A DNA stretch of 64,000 bases from Coturnix japonica (Eukaryota > Chordata > Aves > Galliformes > Phasianidae): assembly GCF_001577835.2 (NCBI RefSeq), contig NC_029532.1:992001-1056000 (forward strand), in the 5' to 3' direction. A program made the translations under genes and the position numbers. The notes under the pieces were generated by a model. It saw nothing but the letters and a program-made list of their open reading frames with translations. It searched no databases and was not told the DNA's origin. Positions 1 through 14,000 of the stretch are shown in pieces (positions within the stretch are counted from its first letter, which is position 1; each line of letters opens with the position of its first letter).

Positions 1-100
1 TTTGGGGGCAAGTCTCCTGTATCTGTGTAGCAGTAACAAAGAGCTTCCCGAATGTTTTGGCTCTTTGGTTTTAAGCAGTAAAGTGTGTGATTTGTTTCAG

Positions 101-3100
101 ATCACTTGTTAGCAGACTCCTACATCGGGCAGGAGGACTCCCCCGAGATGCAGCAGGCAGCACAGAACAAGCGCAGGCTCTCCGTCATCTCCGATGGCAA
201 GTTTGAGAGGAGCTTCTCTGAGGAGCAGACTGAGAAGATGCCAAGTGAGGGACCGAAGCCACGAGTCTACACCATCTCCGGTGAGAGGCCGATGCTGTCA
301 GACCACGAGAATGAGAGTATGGAACTGGTGGTGATGAAAGGGGCTGCCCAAGAGGAATGCCACCACGGCCACCCTGTGCACGGTGCTGGTGGCTCTCATG
401 GTGTCAGCAGGCATTGCAAGGGCTGGCCTGGCAGCCGGCAGGGCTCCAAGGAGTGCCCGAACTGCACCCGGCTGGCTGCTCCTTCCCATCACTCCTTTGA
501 CCTTGAGCCACATCAATCTGGAGAGACTGGATGGCACAGAAAAAAGCTGGAGAGGATGTATAGTGTCGATCGAGTGTCTGGTAAGTAAGTCGTGCCATAA
601 ATATTAGCAAATAACAGATTTGGCTTAATTTAATATGGAACTTGATGCTGAGTTTATGATGCCTAACACTGTTCTTCAGAAGCTCTGCTTTGAATCAAAG
701 CTTGTGGCTTAAGAACTCCAGCATCTAATAAGAGATCATCAGTGCTTTGGGCTGAGCGCTTCCTGAGAACTCCATGCAGAACTGTTGGCTAAGTCAGAAT
801 TTACACCACTTCACCTCCTCCACCACTTCAGTGGGTTCGAGACCTTGAGCAAATAAATCATTCATGTTCGGAGCCGTTTTACATTGCTGAGCTGTGTTTC
901 TTAGGAGGAAAGCAGGGAGGGGAATTTCATCACAAGTATTTAGCATTCCTGAATGCTTAAAAGATTTATTTCCTTAGGGTGCCTTTATACAAACCTCGAT
1001 ATGAACTGAACTGTCTGCTGAGGAAGTGTGTCTGTTACAGCATTCTGTGTAATTTCTATGGAGTCTCATTTCAAAGAAAGGCCCCCACTTGCATCCAGCT
1101 TTTTTTTAGCCAGAATGCCAATGGCTTAAGGTGCTGTGCTTCATAATGGTCTTAAAGCTGCAGGGTGTGCATCCAGACACCTGATGGTGTTAAACAAGGG
1201 AGCCTCAATTCAGAGTAAAGCAAGATGAAGAGTCAAGTAGCCCCAAAACCTGGGGATCCCACCCTGCAGGATCTCACACATCTGGTGGTGGTGGATTTTA
1301 ATATACCACCAATTTCTGCCTGAGCTGCATGAATGGGACATTTCAGGTTAATGGTACTGAGGAAAAGGCAGAGGCTGGAAAATGCTTTGAGTGGAAAATG
1401 TTGTTTTCCTCCTGATTACTTTTTTTTCCCCTTCTTGTTCAAATGTCTCTTATGTAATTCCTGGATTATTGTAGCCTTTGTGCTTAGGAGAGAGCTTTCA
1501 TTCTTCTTTAGCAGCGTGACAGACAGGCTTAGTACGATTTACAAAACACTTGGTGGTAGCATGCATATGAAGTGAGAGGATGAGACTGTCTTATTTAATA
1601 TAGGGCAGGGTGCTGAAGAGAAGTGCTAAGTGAAGTCTTGCTGTCTGCATTGTGGCTCTGCCTGCTGGATTCTCAGCTTTTGCTCTCTCTCTTCCAGACG
1701 ATGTCCCCATACGAACCTGGTTCCCGAAAGAGAACCTCTTCAGTTTTCAAACTGCTACTACAACTATGCAAGCGTAAGTGAAACCGCTGCCTTAAGTTTG
1801 GTTGTGTTATCTCCAAGTTTGTGGCCCACTCCAAACTATACCTGAGAGCACAGAGCAAATTAAATCGTGTGTTTGTCACTGCAGCTTGGGGGAGAGGGCA
1901 CTTGGTGTCTCGTTCATTCTTTTTTGCGCTCATTATTTCTCTTTCCTACTATTCCCCCTTGTCTAAGTTCTATGTGATTCTTCTCTGCTTCCCTTATTTT
2001 CTCTGTGTCGCCGTCCCTGACTGTCTCTGCAGAGCAGGGCTGCTGTGGGAACAGCTGAGACCTTCCACCACCGCATCTGCTGCAGCCACTGCTCTGAGGG
2101 AATATTAATCCAGTCCTGCCCCATGTCCATCACCCCAGAGGATGTATCTCTGTATTAGGAGATGTAGCCCTACAGCTTAAGGTTTTTTCTGATCATTTGA
2201 AGAGGAAAAAATGAAATGAAATCTTCCAGGCTTCAGGTATTTCCTACCTGGCTGAGAAGGAGAGGCAGGCAGTGAGGGAGATGAGTTGCTGTTCTGCTTT
2301 CTGAAGCTTTTCTCTGGCCTTGTCACCTTCTTGTCCTTCTTAAAGAAGGAGCTTAACTTCATGCTCTTTCACTCCTTACATACCCCAGCACAGCTGGAAG
2401 TGCAGCCCATCCGGGGGAACAGATTTGGGAGGGCACCACACCTGCACGGTCTTTTGGTCTGTGATGATACTGCCTTGGAGGTTTTAGCTCGGTCAAGCTG
2501 GAGTTTGACCACTGAGAACTAACTTAAAAAGCGATTTCCTTCCATCTAACAAGAAATATCCATCATTCTGGAGTGAGGAGCCCCTCGGGATGCTGCACAG
2601 GGCTGAGCATTAACAAATTCTTCTTCTTTCTCTTTTTCTTTGCATCTCCTGGAATCTCTAGCATCTCGTAAGTATGATCTCCTATTTTTCATTTCTTTGT
2701 CTGTTGTTGTATGGGATAAACTGTCCTCTCCTGTCCGGCATATTCATTCATGCTTTCCCTGTGGTAGGACTGTTGGTCAGCTGAGAAGAGGTTACATGGC
2801 TGCACCTGCTGTGCCTGTATGGATCACATCACAGCCATCCTCACCTTCAGGATGGAGGCTGGCAAGCTTTTGTCCCTCTTGAAACTGGTGCACAGAGGCT
2901 TTGTGTCTGTAGTCTCCTAGGTCCATTCCTCCACAGCAGGGATCACAGCTGTCAGCCCCTATTCTCTGTGGCCAATCCTATGCTTTCTTTAGGAGCCATC
3001 TACTCTAAAGAGTGAGGACCTTTGGTTTGGTGACTGTTGGCCAGCCCTTGACTCACACACAGTCCTGCAGGGCCCAGCTGTCTCCCTCGGGCAGCCTAGT

Positions 3101-6100
3101 GTCTTTCTGTTGTCTGGTGAGAGCTTTCCTGTCTGCGTCTCATGTCCTCTCCAGTTCAAAGCTGTGGAGTTGGTTAATGGCTTAAAATGGTTTCCCAGGG
3201 CATTCAGGGGCTACGCAGAAAGGAAGAGACGGAAACGAGAGAATGATTCTGCAGCTGTTATACAGAGGTAGGGCCCTTTTCTCCTGCAGCTGTGACCGTG
3301 CCTGGTGTTGCATGGGCCCTCACAGTGTCATTAGTGACGCTTGATGACGTTGAACGTGGTCGTCCCTGTCTGTGTTGCTGTTGGTAGGGACACTGGAAGT
3401 GCCTGTGATGGAGATATGGAGGTGAACGATGCTACAGGGCTCGAGGCAGCTCATCTCTGTCTTCTTAAAGGAACACTGTCAAGTTTGGTTTTAAGCTTCA
3501 CGATAGAACATGGGGGTCCTGTGTCTTAGGCTGAGAAGTAAGAATGCAGCTCCCCCAGCCCTTTCCTAAGTATCTGGAAGTTCTTTGAGGTCAGCTGAAT
3601 ACCTGAACAGTGGCTTTATGTGCTATTGTTACCTACGTGCCTCCAAAATGTGAGGCATAGGGAAAACAAGGATATCTGTTGTCCAGAAACCTGTTTTCAC
3701 TTTTGTTTGTTGGTTTCTTTATGTTAATGTTTTGAAGGGCAGAAAGGAGAGCAAAGAAGATTGGTTCCTTGCCCTGTTATTAACAAAGAGCCCTGGTTTC
3801 CCTCTGCTGGTTCGCAGGGCGCATCACTTGGTCATTGTGGTAATCAGAACAGCTCTGTTATTTGAAGCATGGCCAGGAGCTGTGTGTTTTGGCAGCCTGC
3901 GAGGAAGGGTAACACAGCATTTGTGTCACTGGCTAAAAACTGCCTTGATTACTTCAGCACTGTTCAAAACAAAGTGGGAGAAAAACATCAGATTTTCACA
4001 ATGGGGAAATTGCCAGGAAAATATATATATTTTTTTTTTCCCCATCAATTATGAGGGCAAATGCAAATCCAAACTGAAGATGTGCTAAATAAACAGACGG
4101 TGTATCTTTAAAAGGAAAGAGATTTCTCAGAATTCATTAGACAGAGATTTGCCTCTGTCAGATAATGACTTGCTCACACAGCTGGAGGGTGTAGGAGTGG
4201 GAGCTGTGCACCTTGGTGGTACAGAGCCATCAGCACTGTGGGTGTCACACTGGCCTGCAGTGATAGACAGCTCCTGAGGCACCCAGGAAGGATCGTACAG
4301 CAGCACTGTCTGCAGTGCTCTTATGGTAGGGAGGAAGAGGGATTGCAGTGCTGATGAAGCTGATGTGTGTTTTTGGCTGGGCTGTGCCAGCAGACTCTGT
4401 TGGTGTGTAAGGATTGCCTGGCAGGTAGCACTGAGGAGAGAGTAGGATCCCAGCACCATCCTGGTTTCAGGTGCTTGCTGTGCAGCCCTTTGCAGCCTCA
4501 GGTGTTTTGGAAGGTCAGTGGTTATTGCATAATAATCTCTTTTCCAAAGTGTTTTGACTAGAAGAGTGGAGAGAGAAAAAGGTCCTTTGTCCGATTCTCT
4601 AAACAATTGATGTAGAGGTTAGCTCTGAATTCTCCTTGCATTTGCTCACAGCTGTTTTTAGAGGAGGTATCCAGAGAGCCGTCTTCAGCCCCCACTAATG
4701 GGAAAGGACAAGCTGTCTGGGTAGCTGAGAGCAGCACTATTTGATGGCAGACTGATCCCCAGTCCAGAAGCAGCTCCTCTCTGGAGGGGAGAATGGAACA
4801 TTTAACCAGAAAATGGATTTCAAAATGCCAAAAGCCCTGAAGGCTGTAAAGGTGGCTTTGGCTTTTAACTTCAGTGCTTGGTGTCTGGTGTAAGCTTAGT
4901 TTTGCAGTGGCCCACGATGACTTCATTCTGATGATTTACCACCTGTTGGTTTAAAGAACATCCCTGGTTCCCTTAAAAGGTTGTATTTGATTTGAATCTA
5001 ACGTGCTGTAAAACAGCCCTGGTGATCAGTTACTGTGCACTGCTGAAGGCTTTGCATACAGAGCTGTTCAGGTCTTCCTTCTTGAGTTTCCAAGTTTGTA
5101 TTCTGATGGGTTCTGGATGGGATTTGGAGCCAAGGAAGGGGCAGTGCAGACCATGGCGTGGGCTCTTCCTCTCACAAAACATGCACTTGCGTTGAACTTT
5201 CTGAACCAGAGTAGATGTGTCTGCCTTGCTCTGAATGCCACAGTGTCGGTGTTGAATGTGTCTTCTGGTCCAGCCGGTTTGTTGAAGTGTCTGCATGGTG
5301 TTGTACCATGTCCTTACTCATTCTACTAACTGGTGTGTGCTCCAGACAACTTGTCATTTCACCTCTTTCACCAACAATAGTCTCTGTTGTGTGATGTCTG
5401 TGGTGTACATTGGAGGGGCAGAAGGAATCTAGCAACCCCTGCTCCTCGTGGGCTGCAGGTACGTGGGTCACTGCCATCCCCTGGGGCTGTGGGGGCTGCA
5501 ATGCAGGCTGACATCACCTCACCTAAACAGAGTTCGTGGAGGAATGAGCCTTTCCTTGCTAGTCCACCTGCTGCTCATCCCCTTTGTCTTTTCTGCTGTC
5601 CTGTTTGGTTCCTGTCCTGTTCAGTTGCTGTCTAGGTGAGTGATGAGAAACCAAGGGAAGCAGGTCCCTTGCTCTAAGGAGGCTGAAGGAGCCCCTTTGC
5701 CTCATGCTCTCAGGAGTTGCCAGGATGCTCTGCTTTATGCAGACTGTAGGGCTCAGCTGTGTGTCCCTGAGCCCTTGGGTGGGCTTTCCTCTGGAGCTGA
5801 GAACTCTGCAGCCCTGCTGAAATGTGCCTGTGGTGCTGGGGAGGAAAGCGTGTAGTTAGGCAGCCATAGAGAGCTCTCTGTGCTGCCAGTGAGGGTAGTC
5901 AGCCATGCTGAACAGTGCTTCCAAGAAGGAAGAAGCTGAAAAAGTATTTCCCAGCATTTTGCTCTGGAGGGCAGTATGGGCTGAGTGGTGGCTCAAGGTG
6001 CTGCTGGAATTTTAGCAGCCGCTCTGAAAATGTGTTTGAGAATGAGGACAGCCACGAGCTGAGTGTGCATGTGCATAGCAGGATGAAGCCCAGGGCACCT

Positions 6101-7991
6101 CACTTTCCTTCTGGAGCATGCGTGAAAGAAAAGAGAGTTGGGAGCAGCTCCTGCTGCTAACCAGGAGTGTTGCTAGCATGGGCTGCAGCTGGTGCTGCAC
6201 AACAGGTGCCTTATGCACAGGAGAGTGGGCACAAAGCCCACGAGGATGGGACTGCCAGATAGAACCTCATATCACTGGTCCAGGAGGTTCAGAAACACCA
6301 ACCATGTGCTTGACAAACATAACCCTGAGCAGATGCAGGCTGGGTTCCTGCTCTCCAATGTTTGAATGCCCTGAAGGAAATGCACTGTCTGTCTTCCCAT
6401 TTTTTTCCTTCCCAGCTGTTTCAGTCCCCCTGGGCCCACTTTGTACCACCTTTCTCAGAGGTTTTGTTTGACTTTTCTTACAGGAATTTTCGGAAGCACC
6501 TCCGCATGGTGGGGAGCCGAAGGGTTAAAGCACAAAGTAAGTGAGAACCTGTAAGACGTGGCTGTGAGGAGTTGGGGTTTGTGCTGGTGGTTTACAGGGA
6601 GCCCAAGTTGTGCACTGATGTCTGTAGAAAGAAGCTAATGTTGGGCTGGAGGAAGGATTTGATCTGCTGATGCCATTTTAACTTATGAAGAGAAGGCCAG
6701 GTTGTTGCAAGTCTCCAAGACACAGGGATATCTACAAGCAGCCTTTAAGCTGTTTCCAAAGACCTTCTGCGTTGGCCATGGGAGATTTGCATCCCTTGTA
6801 TGAGGTGTGGAAGAGCTGCAGCATCCTTGCCCCACGTCTGCATGGTATTTGGTGATCTCCGGTGTAGCAGTGAGGACACCCAGAACTGAAAGTCAAGCAG
6901 AATGAGCTGCCTGGCTTCTGACTGAAGGTGTGGACTTGCTGCGGTTCCCTGGAGGGAGCTGGTGCTGTGTGCGCCATGTGGACCAGAGGCTTTCTCTTTT
7001 TTCCTCCCCTGTCCCACCATATCTTCCCCACAGCAGGGCCAGGGGAGAGGTGCCCAGTGGGATCTGAAAGGAAGGTTGCAGAGAGAAAGAACAGGAAAGA
7101 GATTGGAGCAAGGGGTAAATAAAAGGAGCGTTGTGTCTGACTTGGGAAGAAATCACCTCTTGGGCCTGGGAAACAGCAGCTCCCTTTCCACAAGGAAGGC
7201 AGTGCTTCTCCGTAACTTGGCTGGGACAGCTCTCTCATAGCCATGGAATGGGCTGAGGGTGGTGCAGCCAGACCCTGAGAGCTGAGAGTTGTTCTGGAAG
7301 AGAAAACAGCTTATTCTTGCCACCTCCTAGCCAGGTGTCATGTACAGATTGCCCACAGCAAGTGTTGCTGGGCTGTATTTGTGTTGAATTTCCTCCATTC
7401 TGATATGCTGTGGGAAGTAGACAGCGAACAGCATCGCCTTTTAAAGTGTCTTTATTGGCATCTGAGTTAGCACTGCCTGAAATGCAGAGGGCTCACCTCC
7501 ACCCAGAGCTGTCTGTAAGTTCAGGCATGCCTCTCTGCCTTGGTAACTCTCGGGTCATGTTTTCAAAGCTTTCTCCACGTGCTCAATAGCTACATGTGTT
7601 GTTTTAAATGAACGCTGAGGATGGAAATCACCTGAAGAACTTCCCATGTGATTTGTTTCCCTGGACCCTCACTCTTGGACACGCTGCAGCAGGGGATGGG
7701 TTCCTTCTCGGCTCTTCTCTTGCCCTGATTTCCTGTGTTGCTGATGTGAAATGCTGTTGCTAGATATATGCTTCATCGAGATCGATCTGTCTGCTACCAG
7801 AAATAGGCATTAGTGGCCCTAAGTGGCTGTTAATGTGGATGTAATGGGGAATTTCCAAAGTTAGACTTTATGGTTGGTGATTCTCAGAAATCTGCCTGCA
7901 GGGCACTCAGCTGGGCCAGACTCCCTGCGTTCTGCTTGGGAAATGCCACAACAAATGGCCCCTGGAGAAGGAAAAAATGAAATATATATAC

Positions 7992-8033
<42 letters not shown>

Positions 8034-11000
8034 TAAAAAAAAAGAGGGGTGAAAAATGCTCAGACCACGGCAGGGGAACGAAAACTGAACTATTTCTTCT
8101 TGTGCCAGAAAATTTGGAAAGCACGAGCTTTCTAAAGGCCCCTTCTCTGATGGAACAGAACAAGAAGAGAACATCCTAAAACTTGAGCAGGGAGAAATGA
8201 CTGGACAGCTGCCTCCTTCTGGTTACAAGCATCATTAGCTGTTGTGTGCGCACCTTCTTGTGAAGGCTTTTGAGTCAGAGCATTTACACTGGGATATTGG
8301 AATTGCCCTGATGAAATTGAGGTTGGAGCTGTTCATGTTTAGGGAGCAACTGTCAAGTGTCCCCCTTTTCCTGTGTTATGTGTCCTGCAATGGCTTGGCT
8401 CAGAAAGTGGGCACTTGTGCTGCCTGCCATCTGGAAGACAGACCCTTGTTTGCTGTGTGGAAAGGACTCGTGTTTGGCAAGTGGAGGAACAAGCACAGGG
8501 GAGATCGTGATGTGTAGCTTTGATGGAAATCTACTGGATGTTTTGTTTTGCTGGCAGCAACCGAGGTGGCTGTGGAGTCTGTTAATGTCGTGCTTTGGTT
8601 TTATCCTAGCATTTGCCGAACGGCGTGAGAGGAGCTTCAGCAGGTCCTGGAGTGACCCGACTCCCATCAAAGCTGATTCCTTCCATGACTCTCGAGAAAG
8701 TGAGTTCTGAGTCCTTTGAGCTTCCTCCTGTGGCCAAACCCTCCAGCTGAGGTGTTGACTGGAGTCCCACTGGAGTAACTTCTCTGTTCCCTTTTGTCCC
8801 GTTTGTTATCCCTATAGTGTCGTGAGATCTGAGCAGACAATACTCTGGGTATATGCACCTGGTCATCTGTGTGTACCTATATTTACAGGTAGAGCACAAG
8901 CACACCTAACCTCACGTTTTTGTGCAGCAGCCAAAGGACACGCAGTGGTACAGCTCTCTTATGGCTCTCTGTTCCCACCATCCCTTGTTTGCTTGGGGGC
9001 AACACCCTATCTGGAAGCACACCGGTCCAAGGTTGCAATCACCATAGAGGGGCAAACCTTCCCTGTTTCCTGTGCAAGAGCCTCTTCTGAGCTCTCCTGT
9101 AGCCTAGAACAATTTGGAGCAAAGCTGCAGCGCTCCATGAACCGTAACTTTGCTTTCCTATTTGTGCAGGCTGCACAGATACAGCTTGGGGCGATCTGGT
9201 CTTTGGGCTGCCAGGGATTCCTCTGGAAATCCTCAGTAATGCTACAGTGTTCTGCTTGTGGGGACCCAGGTGCTGTGGTATAACTCACAGAAGGAGATGC
9301 CAGCATCTTCCCATTGCCTTTTTGTTTTGTTTTGAAAAGAGAATGGCTGTTTCACCCAATTTTCATTTGAAATCCTGCAGGCGAGGGACTTAATGGTTGT
9401 GAGTTTGCCCATGCTGACATGGGTTGTATTTATTACATAAACCTCATTACTGAAATCAACTGACCTCTCAGGTAAGCGTGAGGTCCAGCCCTGCTGGTTG
9501 GAGATCACACCGTGCCAGGTTGCAGGGGGAGATGTACAAAAGGCCAGGTTCAAAACATGACCCGATGGTTCCTTTGCAGTCTGATTCTTCCCTGCTCCCT
9601 CAGCTAACTCAGAAGCGAATGGAGAAGACATGGTTCACACAGCTGTGTTTGGTGCTCCGGCACTGTCTAATGACATCCCAAAAGATACAAGCGGAGGCAC
9701 CTCTGTTCTCTTTCCTCACTCCCTGGCTTAAGGGAACCGTCTTTATTTTAACATTTAATGGTCAATTATATTCCTTCCAGATGTTTTTTTTCCCCAGGAG
9801 GCATTGAAGGCCAACAGGTAAGGTGAATTTGGAGAGCAAATTCAAGTATACTGTGGAAACACCATTGTGTTTGTTACAGCCGTCCTCGCGCTCTGGGATT
9901 CTCTGCCAGGATCAATTTGACTAACAAGGCAGAGTTTCTGTATAAGCACTGAGAAAACATAGTCAGACCAGTCATTATTACAAGGAGACCAGCTGTGGAG
10001 TCTTTGGACTTTTGCTCATCAGCTTGGCAATGTTCAAGTGTAGAGAGTCTGTCTGCATTGCATCTCCTTCCCCGTTTCTGAAGTGACAGAGTGACTGTTG
10101 TGAATTAGCATTTGAAAGCTTAAGCTCGGTGACTGTGAGAGTGATGAAATGTTATGTGATGTGTGGTATCCGACTCTGTGCACACTTGTTGTTTGTCAAG
10201 AGACTTTGTCTGTTTGGAGATGCCAGCCCCGATGTGCAGCGTCTGTCACTGTGTTGGAAGGAAGGAGGGCACAAGTCTCATGGCTTGTGCTTCTTGCGAG
10301 GTAGCTGCCAGACAGGGCTGAGAGAAGGCAAGCTGTTCTGCCCTTGTGATGCACGCTGTGTTCTGACAGGCCATGACCTTCAGGATTCCTGTGGCACTTT
10401 GGATGGTGACTTTGACTTGAACTGGGAAGCAGAAAAGGAGCTTGAAGCCATGGCGTGTGATGGAGAAGACTTTATTCCACCAAAAATAATGGTGAGTGTT
10501 TCTAAGCCAGCCTCCTTTATCTGTTCAGGCCCTGTCTGTCTTCTGACAGCTGCTAAGTTAAGGATCTTCAGGGTGAATGAGATGCTTGTTTTCTTTACAG
10601 CTCATTTCTTCCAAGGTGCCCAAAGCTGAGTATGTCCCAACGATTATCCGCAGGGACGATCCCTCCATCATCCCCATTCTCTATGTGAGTACATCGCTTC
10701 TGCTCTGCCCAGGAAGGTGGAAGCTGATTCCACACAGATTGATTTTCTTTGTTCCTGTTACAGTGATTCTGAAACATGATTGTGACTTGGAAAAGCTGAT
10801 AAGAAAGGGCTGGGTGTGTGCTGGGCCCAGGTCTGGGGTTTAGCACAGCTTTTGGGGGGCTCAGGTCTAAGTGAAAGAGCAAGGTGGGGTGAAAGCTGCA
10901 TATGTGGGATACCAGACAATGAAGGCACAGCCAGGCAGTGGGGGAAGGTGAGCAACTGAAGCTGAGGCAGACCTGAACAGAACTTCATGTTGCCACACTC

Positions 11001-14000
11001 AAGACTTCTGTTTCTTCTGTTGGCCATTTGTTTGCCAGCTTGGATGTGTGTAATACCATCAGTTGGATGCACAACATGGGCCAAGAGGCAAATATTCATT
11101 GATAACAGTGTCTGGTGTATGCTTTGGGCTGGTCTGTGGGTTTCAGCTCCAAGTCTTTAGATGAAGTTGGCCTCCAATGGAAGCTGGTGCAGTGCAGCAA
11201 ACCTTGATACATCTGCTTCTTTTTGCTTTCCAGGACCATGAACACGCCACCTTTGATGACATCCTAGGTATGCTGTGTTATTTCTTAACTCCTGCCTGCT
11301 GCAAACGTATCTGATCAGTATGTTAAGTCACTTTGCCCTGCACCTCAGCTATCACGTATAAAGGTGTTTTTATCACCTTAATGACACCTGGCACTCAGTG
11401 TGGTGCTATTGCATTTGCTGCCATAGTAAAGCTTCACTTCTGTAGGCAGTCTTGTGTGCTAAGGTCACTGATTATGAAGGAGAAGCTTGAAGCACAGGGC
11501 AGCAAAGATGCTGCAGTGAGGTACCTTTTTAGGTGAGCAGGGGCTCAGGACAGCTGGGTCTGGTACAGCACTGTAGTCAGTAGAGAGCAGTAGCTGGTGC
11601 TGTTCTGTACCTTGTCTTGCCTTTTGATGGGCTGTGGTTTCTCATTTGCCACAGCATTAAAGGTCAGGATTTGCTCTGCCATTATTGAAAATGCACGCTG
11701 AGCATCTTTTAGAGCCTGGCCTTCAAGGCTGAACTCTACTGAGAAGAAAAAGAATGATTCTGCAAGGTTCATTTTTCACTTCCTCCATGGCTCATCTTCC
11801 CTTAATGTTTTGTTTTCCAGAGGAAATAGAGAAGAAGCTGAACGTTTATCGGAAGGGCTGCAGGATCTGGAAGATGCTGATATTTTGCCAGGTAATGAAA
11901 GTTGGTAAGAGAGGGAGTGGTTTGTGGCAGATTCCTCTTTTTTTTTATAGGGTAAAGTACATGGAGGAACCAGTATTCTAGTGCTAGGTTATGTTCGAGT
12001 AAATGCATACAGCTTTCAGTTCTCCTTTGCCCAGACTGTGAGTTGTCACAAGTTGCTGTGACAGCAGTGGATAACATTTGACTTAGTGCAGCCAGCTCCA
12101 GAGCTGGGTTCCTTCCCAGCTGCTTTCAAGGCAACCTAAGCAAACCGGCATCGGCGATGCCCCCAGAAGGAGTTTTTTGGAGAAAGGAAGGTGTGTGTCT
12201 GATAGGATCGCTGCAAGTTTAGGTTCAGTGGGACGCTGACAAGTGGAGGATGGTTTGGATCCGACCAGCAGATGGTACAGCCTGCAGTGCCCGCAGAGGG
12301 CTGGAGCTGCAGGCAGAGGGAGCAGCGCTGGGATAGATTCAGGCACTGCTGTGTCTGGGGCTCGGGGGGGTTTCCTTCCCGAGTCTCTTTTCCTGGGCTC
12401 CCCCAGCAGCTGAGCAGGGAACCTTAGAAGGAGAAGTGAGGAAGCGAGCCTAACATAAACTTCCTATTACAGGGGAGTTGGACTAGATGACCTTTAAAAG
12501 TCCCTTCCAGCTCTAAGGGTTGTATGATTCGATGGCAGGTGCCTTGTGCTGCAAGGTAGCAGCATTTGCAGCCCACTGACCCAGAGACTGCGACTCTTAA
12601 TGTTCCTGATGTTGTATTCAATCTTTTTATGCTTGCTATTGCCAAATACCGGCTCTTCTGCGCTGACATCTTGCCTGCTTCTCCTGCTGTGCCAACCTGC
12701 TGTGTCCATCCTGCTCCCTTGTGGCACTGCTGGGTATGGCTGTGCTGAACAAGGAAGGTCTCCAGGGTCTGCTCCTGCAGGTGTTTTACATCTGCCCGTC
12801 TCTCTCTTTTGCAGGGGGGTCCAGGTCACTTATATTTGTTAAAGAACAAAGTTGCCACTTTCGCCAAAGTGGAGAAGGAGGAAGATATGATCCTGTAAGT
12901 GTCTGTGTTATGTTCTGGAATTATGTAGTGTTTTTCTGCCCTGTTTGCTCTGTGTTTGTAGCACGTGGTCTGGAAGGAGAGGCAGAGGTTGCTGGGATGG
13001 TTTAGCCTGGGGAAGGAATTAAATAGCAGCTTACAACTCCTTGAGGAGGAGTTGGAAAGATGACAGAACCAAGCTCAGCCCAGGGCTGGTGCAGCTTCGG
13101 GTCAGGTCAGCAGAAGATTTATGCTCTTATCTGCTGTTTGGTTCATCTCTGGACTAGAGATTATCAGAAGAGAAAAAGACATTTCCTCCCTTAACAAAGG
13201 CTGTGCTGACTAGAAACCAGAACATGCACCTCGTGCCTCTGGGGCTTGGAAGGAGCTGAGGTAGCTTTTCATAGCAGGTGACTAGTGGCAGAAATCCAAG
13301 CTATTCCCCCACAGCTGTCTCTGATAACTGCCCTTCTAAATGCAGGGGGAAATGGAATGTGTCTCTGCAAAGCCTGCTCAAAGTCCAGCACATTGCTGAG
13401 GCAATTTTGCTTCTCCTTGCAGAGAGTTAAGCTTTGCCTGGTTTACTGCCTGCTTCCTTGTGCTGGCTCAAGTGTAATTTGTCTAACAGTGCTTCGTTGT
13501 GGGGGAGAGCTTATATACCAACCTGTTCCTACGCAAAATATTGTTGGCATGAGAGCTGAGTATTAAAATCAACATCTGTTCAGTGTTCTCATGCTCTGGC
13601 ACAAACGCCATCAATAAAAGGCACATGCACGCATGCTTCTGAATGCATTGGAGGCACAGCAGATCTGACTTTGGTAATTCAGGGACCTCCAGAAAAGCTG
13701 TGGGCATGCAGCTGAAAGATGCTTGGAAGTGAATGTCTCCATCCCACCTGTGTGTGCCTGGGAGGCAGTCCTTAGCATAGCTTATATTGCAAACAAACAT
13801 CACAGCTGTTACGAAGGAGCTGATGGGCTTTAGAGCCCACCTGTGCTCTAATCCCTGTGCAAGGATGGTCTCTGTAGCTCGCATCCCTCAGGCACAGCAT
13901 GCGAGTAGTGAGAAAAGTGGGTTCAAAAACATTTATGGTGGATTTGGCTCCCATTTCTTCACCTTGGAGCTCCCTTGTCTCATTGGGCAGCTCCTCCTTC

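Noticed and set aside
7982-8031. Ile-Tyr repeat protein on both strands
   Set aside because: It is a translation of a TA microsatellite.
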